Positions 55,908 to 64,000 of a DNA stretch of 64,000 nucleotides are shown in pieces. Source of the DNA: Aplidium turbinatum (Eukaryota > Chordata > Ascidiacea > Aplousobranchia > Polyclinidae); assembly GCA_918807975.1 (NCBI GenBank), contig OU964932.1, positions 10,974,001-11,038,000 of the forward strand. Direction: 5' to 3'. The notes below the pieces were generated by a model that was not told where the DNA came from, made no database searches, and worked only from the letters and a program-made list of their open reading frames with translations. Each line of letters starts with the position of its first letter. Within the stretch, counting starts at the first letter, position 1. Position numbers and translations under genes: made by a program.

Positions 55908-58546
55908 TTAACACAACCAGAGCTTTAACCTTAAAGCGTCCACTCCGTTCAAATAATAACGAAATAGTCGTTTATCCCGAACAAAGCCTAGGTTCTCGTA
56001 CAATCGCAGTGCTGAATGATTGGTCACTTCAGTTTCCAAAACAACCTTTAAAAAATAGGTTTTGACTTTAGTGCACAAGATAGGTTTTTAATTGTACCCA
56101 GACTAAAACCCGGTGATGTAAGATTGTTGACGCAGTACAGTATCATACTGTAGTATGTTTAGAAACCCGGTGACTTCATTGAAAACAGAATAACATGGGA
56201 ATTTTCTTGCAGAGGCAGTGCGGTCCCCCTTGCCTGGCAGCTATATCACTGCACGGGCTAAACTATGTCCATTTTGCGGAATGTCCCGTTTCGGTGAGTC
56301 CAATTCGGTGAGTCCGATCCCTTAACGGGGGATTTTTTCAATTTTTTTTTTTTTAATTATCGGGTACCGTAGCCTAAGTATCATTGCCGTTTTAGGGTTA
56401 GGGGTTTGGGTTAGAGGTTAGGAACTCACCAAATAGTAGCAGACCCTCCACTTTGTACTTCGACATAAGGTCGAATCGTTCTTCTTTCAAACTAAACTTA
56501 TAAACGTACTATATACTAACTTGATAAAAGTTTGTATTTAGTGTAAATGAAGCAGTGAAATTGTGTAGTTGTAGTCCTATGTATATTCTATAATGGGCTA
56601 TCTTCTGAACTGACAACCCAAAATAAAACGTTGTTTAGCACAGAAAGCAAACTACCGTATAAGAAATAATATTTCACACTTGCGTTACTTTAGCGACAAT
56701 TACAACCAACTAAAGTTACCTCATCACAACCATCGTTGGTCATGGCTTCAATTGCTAGCTTCACAAGATTTGTGCCTGAAATAACATAGAAGTACCTTGA
56801 GGACAACTATTATCAAATTAATACATTCGGGTCGAACGTAAGTTCTCGCTACTCACAAAAAAAAAACGTTGCAACAGCTGCAAATAAAATGCTCAAGTGC
56901 TATATGCACAAAATATAATAAGTATTTACAGTAAGAACTAACGCTAGACAATAACTATATTTATTCTGTTTGAATAAGTTTTGCAACTGGTGGTTGTCAT
57001 CTAACATGAAACCTTAGTTTAGCAGCGCATGACTTGTCTGTGTTAGCTTTCACTGTAAAAATTTTAGCTCTGCTTGCTGCATTGAGCACTTCATTTGCAA
57101 CTGCTGCAATTAATCCCTGAAATACTAATAACCAATAAGACTACAGAGTACTAATATTGTGCCAATCTAGTATACCGCCAAGATCAAAACGATCTTACCT
57201 ATTTTCCGCCTTCGAACTGACTCATCAACAGCGAGCATTGCAATATAACCTCGCCTGCTTACTTTTTTATGAAGATCAAGCTTGCAAACAATTGCTCCCA
57301 CATATTTTGTTTCATGAATGGCCTGAAATAACCATTTTCAGCTTTAAAATATTACATATTGTAAAATATAACAAGAATTAGAACTTACACAATGCTTGGT
57401 AGGAAGCATGCAATAAATATAAGAAACAAAACATAAAATACAAAACAATATTTAATACAAGTAGTTTGTGTCAGTGACATAGCTAGACAGAAAAAAAAAA
57501 AACTTTTGAAGTCAAATACTTTGAGAGCACAAAATAATGTATAAGATTCATTGACGTTGAAAAACAATTCATGAACAAGAATACATTATGCTATTGTAAG
57601 CCTGGGTGATGTTTACAAACATTTGCAGTTGTGCACATGAACGTAAGCTAGGTTAGGGTTGTTGATACTAGCATTATGTATCACTTAATTTACTTGCAAA
57701 GACAAAGGATGATGCAACCGTACTGAACCATCATCTTTTATAACTTTTTTCTGTGTTTTTCACAGATGTTGCAATTATTCCATTCATTTTTCAAGCAATA
57801 AACTTCAGGTTCACAATCATCAATTTATGTAGAAAGAACTGTAAAATTGAGTGACTGATGTCTTGTTTAGTGTTTTCAATATTTTCAGTCTATTTTCTAA
57901 ACTTTCCAGCTATCTTTTTTTCCTATTTTGCAACAAAACCAAAATATATATAACTGTTTAATGTGAGAAAATGCCAGTTAAACTATGTAAACTAACCTCC
58001 AATTAACATAATACTAATAATAGGCTAATTTTAAAATAAAGAAATTCAATGCTAACTTACCAGGTAACACAAATGTGGCCAATTGTGTATAAAATATCGA
58101 TATGTATATATTGAATAGGGCTCAGATAAATCTTTGGTAATAAGATACATAATTGCTGGCATCTGGATTTCATTTTTGTACCTTGAGTAGCAAATCCCCT
58201 TGCTTGCAGAAACAATAGTGTCTTGTATTTCAACAGGATTAACAACTGCTGAACAGGGTGATTCACTGATTGATAATGCCTCAATTTTGTTTTCCAATCT
58301 AATTTGGTCAGTGTCAACCAATTGTTCAGAACATGTCATAGTGGAAGAAAGTTCAGATGAAGTATTTTCACTTCTTTTGGATTCATTAAAAGAATCTGAA
58401 TGATCTTTTTCATTTATGTCATTACAATTTTCAGAACTGATTCCGTTTACACATTCCAAATTGCTTTCAGACTTGTCGAGCAGTTGAGAATCATTTTGCT
58501 TCACATTTTCATCAACATCAGACGCATTTTTGCTACTTTCATCCAT
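55908..58546 (-). CDS. NAA30: NAA30, NatC N-terminal acetyltransferase catalytic subunit
   Basis: NAA30 with NAA35 and NAA38 forms cytosolic NatC, which acetylates N-termini beginning Met-hydrophobic. Exons on the minus strand: 58546-58061, 57322-57199, 56775-56720, 56045-55908 (stop TAA), all GT-AG, phases 0,1,0, giving about 267 residues. Residues 1-115 are acidic, Ser/Asn-rich and poorly conserved. The GNAT domain follows: [52 protein letters not shown] (acetyl-CoA-binding R/QxxGxG region, here RRRKIG-GTNL), then [20 protein letters not shown] and [20 protein letters not shown]. Shorter than human NAA30 (362) because of the N-terminal region. It looks intact. A tttatt at 55766 could be its poly(A) signal in complement. 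Confidence 0.95.
56389..56426 (+). repeat. Degenerate TTAGGG-like run in NAA30 intron 3
   Basis: tttagggttaggggtttggg then ttagaggttagg: about five imperfect telomere-type units. Confidence 0.6.
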
Positions 58547-58894
58547 GCTTGGAAATGGTTTGTATCATAAAGGTATGGGCTAATACTGTATCACCATTTG
58601 TCATAAAAAGTAGACTGCATTGATATGGAGGCTAAAAAAACACCAACACTAACCAAGATATATAGAGTTAGGTTCAAAAACACTAACAAGTTGTGTAGTC
58701 ACCTTGACTGTTTCATATATACATTACATATTATATACTAAGAAAAGTGATCTTATAAAGCTGACATATGTACAGTTTAAGTTTAAATATGAAAATAACA
58801 TATTGCCAGCATGGTTTTCCAGCTACTTTGTTAAGGTTGATGACAAACATCAAAAATCAAAATGGTACTAGACATAAAGCAAAAAAACATTTTT
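58547..58894. other. NAA30 5' flank
   Basis: Should hold the promoter and 5' UTR. No distinctive motif seen. Confidence 0.3.
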
Positions 58895-59209
58895 GGAGCA
58901 GGTGTACAAGTCTCCACCCTGGTCAAAATAGCATAACACCATGAATTGGAATTGACCAAGAAATAGGGGGTGAAGTGTGTGAACACATCATAAATTGAAA
59001 TTGACCAAAAAATACAAGGTGATGTGTGAATGGCGTTCACTGCTTCACCTTTCATTGGCTATTTTCTCCACCTAAGCTTTAGGCCTAGAAAATAGTAAAG
59101 CAAAGGTACAATTGTGAAAGCGCACTTCACCCTGTATTTTTTGGTTGATTTCAATGTATGATGTCATAGCATTTTTGACCAGGACGTAAACTTGTAGACC
59201 ACCTTCATA
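58895..59209. mobile_element. MITE related to the element at 5659
   Basis: About 40-bp imperfect TIRs: ggagcaggtgtacaagtctc with ctggtcaaaat at left and the complement of ggtggtctacaagtttacgt with ctggtcaaaaa at right. Internal gaattgaccaa and gtgaagtgtgtgaacac motifs also occur in 5659-5846. No clean TSD. Confidence 0.65.
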
Positions 59210-59433
59210 TCTTTTCTGTTTTACAAAATATTCACATTGTGTTGGTGGTGACCATGAGCATGAATTTAGTAAAACTTTGGCAAATGTTGTATTCTAGCAC
59301 ACAATCACATATTGTTCATTGGTTTGAATCTTTATCCTTGGCTTTCTCAGTCTGACAATGGAGATTTTATATCAACAATGGTCTATTCTATATATATATG
59401 TCAGTAGCTAAACCCTTTTCTTTTATTAGCCTT

Positions 59434-59708
59434 AGTGTAAGGTATAGTGGAAAAGGCGTTCGCTTTCCAATCATGCAATCCTGGTTCGACTCCCGGCTTC
59501 AGCTGGTTGTTGAAAAACACCGATCACCTCTGTCCAGGGTGTAATAAATTGGGTGGGCATATTTGCTGAAAGAAAAGCGGCCAAGGGAAAGGAACTGGCC
59601 AGTGGCCACCCTACTCTCATTAGCGCTGACGGCTTAGTACAATAAAAACCTTCTCATCCCCTGATGCTTGGATCAACTAATGGGACTCACCTGTTACCTT
59701 TCTTTCAT
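59434..59708 (+). mobile_element. tRNA-Gly-derived SINE, copy 2
   Basis: Head ggtatagtggaaaaggcg (A box), cgctttccaatcatg (UCC-type anticodon loop), tcctggttcgactcccggc (perfect B box): very like tRNA-Gly(UCC). Body shares cagctggttgttgaaaaaca and aattgggtgggc with copy 1. Tail tgttacctttcttt. Copies differ at roughly one base in eight by eye. Confidence 0.88.
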
Positions 59709-60144
59709 GGCTGTGGCTATATTTACACTATCTAGTGTAATAATAGCCTGAATAGTGTAGCCAGATAAAGAATTCTTCCCGAATTTGAGAAAAGTTTAAA
59801 GCTGTTGAAAACAAAAACTTGTATTTTGGAAATTTTTTTTAGTCCTGGGAAGATCAAAACCCTAATCTTATTCTTAACTCAACCCTTACCTTAACCCTTC
59901 CTAACTTTAATCCTAATTCTGGCAGCACCTGATTGTGGAAAAATAGCCACTTCCTTCTTTCATTGAGCACACCTGTTTGTATAATTAGATTCATTATGGT
60001 GGTGAGTGGTGACTGAATAGATGACCGTTTATGTTCTTTCGCTATCATCCGGATTGCGCCCTAATCTAATCTACAGTTGTAAAAAGTATTGTTTTGAGAA
60101 TTTTGTTTGCTCTGCTTGTTTGTTTATATATATAGGCCTAGTTA
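59709..60144. other. Non-coding, degenerate telomere-like stretch
   Basis: 59860-59925 reads as scattered ccctaa/cccttacc-like units. Nothing else seen. Confidence 0.35.
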
Positions 60145-60470
60145 AATCTCGCTACTATGCAACTCTTGCTATTATACCTGTAGGCTACCACTTTTGATCA
60201 TCCCCAACACAATTCAATGGAAAATAAATTTACTGTGCCACTGCTTCTTCTTGCTACATTGCCACGTGAAATGGCGTACAGTCAGACGTTGAAGCATGCA
60301 AGAAGACAGAATCTGCCTGTCTATGGTGATCTGATCATGAAGGCTTTGAAACTGGTTGAGCTGATCAACATCCCAAAGTTCATGGTGAGCGATGGTTGGC
60401 TATACAATTTCAAGAAGAACCACGGCATCATTTACATAGAATTAAGAAGTGCAATGCAATCTAATTAACA
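60145..60470 (+). mobile_element. pogo/Tigger-like element, 5' part
   Basis: 60145-60280 matches, with decay, the inner terminal sequence of the element at 61031-61829 (ctcgctactatgc, accacttttgatc, aaaataaatttact). It runs into a coding remnant (60217-60468) with LPVYGDLIMKALKLVELINI and SDGWLYNFKKNHGI, the CENP-B-type helix-turn-helix of Tigger transposases. The catalytic DDE region is absent. Confidence 0.7.
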
Positions 60471-60759
60471 ACAAGGTAAATAAAATCTGTAAATAATCCA
60501 TGTTTTGATAGTCCATTACCTAATTACAATATGTGTGTGTTAGTTTGTTTTTGTGATGTTGTTGGGTTCAGTCGTGTTCTCGTTGCTTTAAGAATTGGCG
60601 CTTCAATTGTTTCAGCAACGAGGAGGCGACTGATTCTTAACTAATTCATCTAGGCTACTTGTTTTACAGTATCAGGTTTGGTGGCCGTGCTTAACTATAC
60701 TTATCGATGCAAATACCGCAATATTAGATCTTTTTATGCACGTCTTAAACCATTAAGGT

Positions 60760-60866
60760 TTTGCCACCTTTTCCTTTTGTTGGTTTTGTTACTGTATTTC
60801 TTTTTTACAATATCATTTCTTTTTGCGTTCTGACAAAGAAAAATAAATTGAATTGAATTGAATTAA
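60760..60866 (+). mobile_element. LINE 3' tail (CR1/L2-like)
   Basis: Ends in ttctgacaaagaaaaataaa followed by (ttgaa)n, a common 3' end of CR1/L2-group elements. No coding sequence retained. Confidence 0.5.
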
Positions 60867-61030
60867 CTAGCAAACACAAATTTCAACAAACGACTGTGTA
60901 GGCCTGTGTTATCAAACCAGTGAACCACGTCCTCAAGCCTGAAACTGCCACTTTTAAAACATAAATTGAAAACTATATTAATCTTCACAATTCTCACTGT
61001 GTCAGTCAGAGTACCGAAATGTTTTCAATA

Positions 61031-61829
61031 CAGTCACACTTCGATACTATGCCACCCTTTGGGACCAAGAGAAAGTGGCATACTAGCGAGGGTGGCATAG
61101 TAGCGAGAGTTTGTAAAAACAGCCTTGTGACATGACCACGTAATGCCACGTTTTGTTGTACGATTATAATTGTACGAGGAAATCCAATCTGAGCCGGATG
61201 ATGTTAATCTGGGAAGCGCTGCCTGCCGAAGAAAAGATGCACGAGAACAAAGAGATCTAGCTGTCTGACTTTCTTGAAGCTGATGAGTGATGAGCGCCTC
61301 GAGACTGGTGGATCATTCACACTGGATGTGATTGCGAAGGAGATGTTGCGCAGCGAGGAGCCGGTTGAAAGCGAAGATGATGAGATAACTGTTCAGGAGG
61401 AAATCGTTTCATTCAAGGAAGCCCAGCGGGCATGAAGCACTGTCTGGAAGTTCATGCAGCAGCAGAGAAGCGGGAAGCCCAGTGTGATGCGATCGGCTAG
61501 CTAGACAACGAGGTGTACGAAATTCACCGAAAGAACATGCACCAGCTGACGATTCCTCATAGTTTTGGGCTGATCGAGCTACAGTAGATAACTTGAGAGA
61601 ATACATTACATGCACATACATATACTTTTGCCGTTTTACAACCGTTTAATCGTTTCGTTCCTACCGTTTAATTGTTTCGTTAATACAGTACTCTCATGTG
61701 GCATAGTAGCGAGGGTAAGGGGTGGTATAGTAAATATATTTTCTATTGATTTTAGCTGGTGACGATCAAAAGTGGTATAGTAGCGAGGGTGGCATAACGG
61801 CAAGGTGGCATAGTATCGAAGTTTGACTG
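61031..61829. mobile_element. Internally deleted pogo/Tigger element
   Basis: TIR cagtcacacttcgatactat at left, complement of cagtcaaacttcgatactat at right, flanked by TA (61029-61030 and 61830-61831). Subterminal tggcatagtagcgag repeats at both ends. 61190-61450 encodes, with breaks, an acidic tail (DVIAKEMLRSEEPVESEDDE) and a segment like the C-terminus of Tigger transposases. Confidence 0.85.
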
Positions 61830-61831
61830 TA

Positions 61832-62150
61832 TTCCCAAATTAAAATTTTTTCCACTCAGGCGTTTATACTCAAAGATTACTTTTTTTACTTCTATGTTCG
61901 TACAACTACAGTATGACGTCATCAACTGGGCTCAACTACTATTTGTTGGGGCGAAAATGGAAGATAAAACGGGAAATGGTAGGCTAGTCCTTGTGAACCT
62001 TTTTCTTTTCTGCCATTCCTGGGGTCGAGAGGCTCTGTCTTTTACCACGCAGTGGTGGTAACTCGAGATAAATATTTGAGGAGGTGTTGAGTAGCCGCTA
62101 AATTGATACTTGATCTAGTTCGCGAAGACCAAGCACTGACAAATGGCACA
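61832..62150. other. Non-coding interval
   Basis: Nothing recognised. Confidence 0.3.
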
Positions 62151-62260
62151 TTCAGTTCAGTTCAGTTGTTTTTATTTCTGACCATCATATCAAAACAATA
62201 CACGTCAACATAGCAAAGGTCGAAAAAAAGGTAGAAGCGTTTGCAGAGGGTGTGGTCTGC
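62151..62260 (-). mobile_element. LINE 3' tail (CR1/L2-like), minus strand
   Basis: Read on the minus strand: ggtcagaaataaaaacaact followed by (gaact)n. Same class of tail as at 60848-60865 but a different pentamer. Confidence 0.45.
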
Positions 62261-63788
62261 TGTAGGCTTGTGTTCCTCTTTACAGATTTCGGATACAGCC
62301 ATCTCCTTTTAGTGCATGTTAGATCGGAATAGTCCAACGCCAGTGCGCAAGAGGATGAGCTGCACCCAAAAAAATTTTGGCAAAACCATTCCTGTTGGGT
62401 AAGGGCCAGCATTGGAAATAAAGCATTGGAATCTTGAGGAGTTCTCATTCCACTCTAAGCTCCAGCATTAATGGTTCGCCTAGGTAGCGACATTAATGGA
62501 CTAGTCAGCAGTGGTTTTAAGCAAGAGTTGTTCGCCTCTAAAAATAGGTGTCTTGATTTCAGTCGCCAGGTTTGCTTGCGTATTTGTACATTGGAGGGTT
62601 TATCCATTACCTCCCCGGTTGCCTTGCGAATTGCGGTCCCTAGTTATTGCCATTCACTTAAAAACATAAATAACCAAGACCCACCACAACAAGGAAGTTG
62701 GCAACATGAGCAATGGCGCAGCCAGCCCAACATTTTGAGGGGGCCAAATATTTTTACTTTAAGCAATTATTAATAACTTAGTAAGATACCGTAGGCCTAC
62801 TTTATTTGGGGCACCGTTCATATCATCCAAACATATTATGAGGAAAAATGCTAAATTGGCATACTAATTTAGAGTGCATTTTAAAAGATAAGTCATCACC
62901 TTTCATCGTAATCAAATCCACTTTTCTAAACCTTTGTTATTTAAATCGATTTTGAGAATATCAATTTTGTATCATTGCGCTTGTAGGCCTAGTTTATAAG
63001 TTGCTTGGCTTTCCCGGCCATTTGAGCAAAAAACTTTTTAAAATCTTCATCTTCGTCCGCCCCGATTGCTCAGTAAAGCGTGACTTCTGGAACGAAGAAG
63101 CTTCAAGATAAAGCGACGCTGGTTCAGCTCTCGGGGTGTGCGCTTGAGCAACGCACGTTAAGGACTAATCCCCATTCAGCGGCAGCTAATGGAAGGAATA
63201 AAGTAATTCCCCTGCAACAAAACTTCAACAATCGGAAACTTCACTCTGTCAATCGCAGTGAACGGGCTTGCGTCAGTTATTCAAAGCCTCTACAAGTAGG
63301 CTTGCAAAACTGCCAGGATTAAGCTATGCAAGAAGCTTTCCCAGTCAAAGGATAAAGATTCAATCAATCATCTCTAGCATCAGTGCAAAGTCGAAAAAGT
63401 TTAGAAAAATGGTTGTCGAAATGTCCTGACAAAAAGTCAAAGACGTTAGCCTTCTTGAACTGCGGAACATCCAACACAGTCTGAGCAATATGGATATCAT
63501 TATGTTTCTGTCTGTTTTATTCGTTTGCATAGCGTATTTTGCCTCCAAGTTTGCGTTTTGGACCAGTTTCCGTGCTTTTGACATGCTTTATTATGGAAAA
63601 ACATGTTTTCTTTTATCAACCGTTGCATACATTCCACAATTCGCTTTATATCAGACCTGATGTCATCTGATTGTTTTTATCGTTCTGAACACTTTCAACT
63701 CTCCCAACGCTCATTGTATGTTAATTTAATAATTTGTAACAGTAACTAACTGCTCTTGGCTGATGCTGAAACTGCAATTTGATCAGAA
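62261..63788. other. Unassigned interval
   Basis: A possible orphan transposon end at 62705 (aatggcgcagccagccc..gaggggg). Open frames at 62471-62773 and 63080-63322 and a minus-strand one at 63584-63360 have no motif or splice support. Confidence 0.3.
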
Positions 63789-63815
63789 CTGACGATGCAC
63801 TGAATAAGTGCGAAA
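63789..63815 (+). ncRNA. Hammerhead-like motif
   Basis: CTGACGA (matches CUGANGA), one base, 5-bp hairpin gcact/agtgc with loop gaata, GAAA. Same layout as the Penelope-associated motifs at 2375, 31996 and 32473, so it probably marks the 3' end of another Penelope-like fragment whose body I cannot delimit. Confidence 0.45.
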
Positions 63816-64000
63816 TATATTTTCTGTAACATCTACTGACAACTGATCCCTGTTACCTTAGCAATTGAGGTTTTAGCTTTTGTAACAGTAAGTTAGATAT
63901 TTAGTGAGATCTTAAACTGACGACATCCAAAATTGCTCACTGTGACCTTTGCAATTTGTGTATTATTTTGTATTTTTGGATATGGACAGCTTTGTCTGAC

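Noticed and set aside
57040-57130. Minus-strand open stretch in NAA30 intron 2 ([13 protein letters not shown] resembles TEITNKSALKL)
   Set aside because: The true exons carrying that block are at 56775-56720 and 56045-55908 with correct phases. This piece would break the frame.

Overview
This is a eukaryotic, animal nuclear window. It is AT-rich, its host genes are split by GT-AG introns, and it is dominated by transposable elements. There are no operons, ribosome binding sites or other bacterial features. An internal (CCCTAA)n run, Penelope-like, BEL/Pao, hAT, pogo and tRNA-SINE elements, and an ovothiol-type methyltransferase gene fit a marine invertebrate. A non-vertebrate deuterostome is possible, but I cannot name the species. 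The short word TAGGCCTA/TAGGCTA(C) is scattered throughout.

Three host genes can be read from exon joins. (1) ERO1, the ER thiol oxidase, lies on the minus strand: six exons between 7027 and 2676 run from the signal peptide past the CxxxxC shuttle disulfide, and the C-terminal exons are not in view. (2) A gene on the plus strand (last four exons between about 34474 and 36767) encodes a methyltransferase closely resembling the C-terminal methyltransferase domain of OvoA (ovothiol biosynthesis). No sulfoxide-synthase domain is visible nearby. (3) NAA30, the NatC catalytic subunit, lies on the minus strand with four exons from 58546 to 55908 and looks complete.

Nearly everything else is mobile DNA, and many elements are defined exactly by terminal inverted repeats (TIRs) and target-site duplications (TSDs). 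hAT elements with 8-bp TSDs are the main class: about 15 well-bounded copies, often nested. The best stratigraphies are 11.6-16.1 kb and 39.5-40.3 kb, where three or more generations are stacked. One hAT (41990-46379) has perfect TSDs and a transposase gene with a single apparent frameshift. Others carry only transposase remnants.

Other layers: a 5'-truncated Penelope-like element (1321-2493) and an inverted-arm Penelope-like piece (31862-32601) with hammerhead-like motifs; a BEL/Pao LTR element (47388-54602) with near-identical LTRs, interrupted by a young 5'-truncated LINE (51134-52417) whose sister copy is at 32802-33153; two tRNA-Gly-derived SINE copies (27921-28183 and 59434-59708); pogo/Tigger pieces at 60-62 kb; and two 3-bp-TSD (TTA) elements.

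Two elements do not fit a superfamily I can name. At 23974-26411 an element has 33-bp TIRs, a TTAT duplication, many iterated subterminal motifs and a long internal inverted repeat. At 26952-30482 an element is flanked by two oppositely oriented arrays of five ~165-bp repeats around a remnant of a DDTD-motif protein family. These two, with the stand-alone ovothiol-type methyltransferase, are the best candidates for something undescribed.
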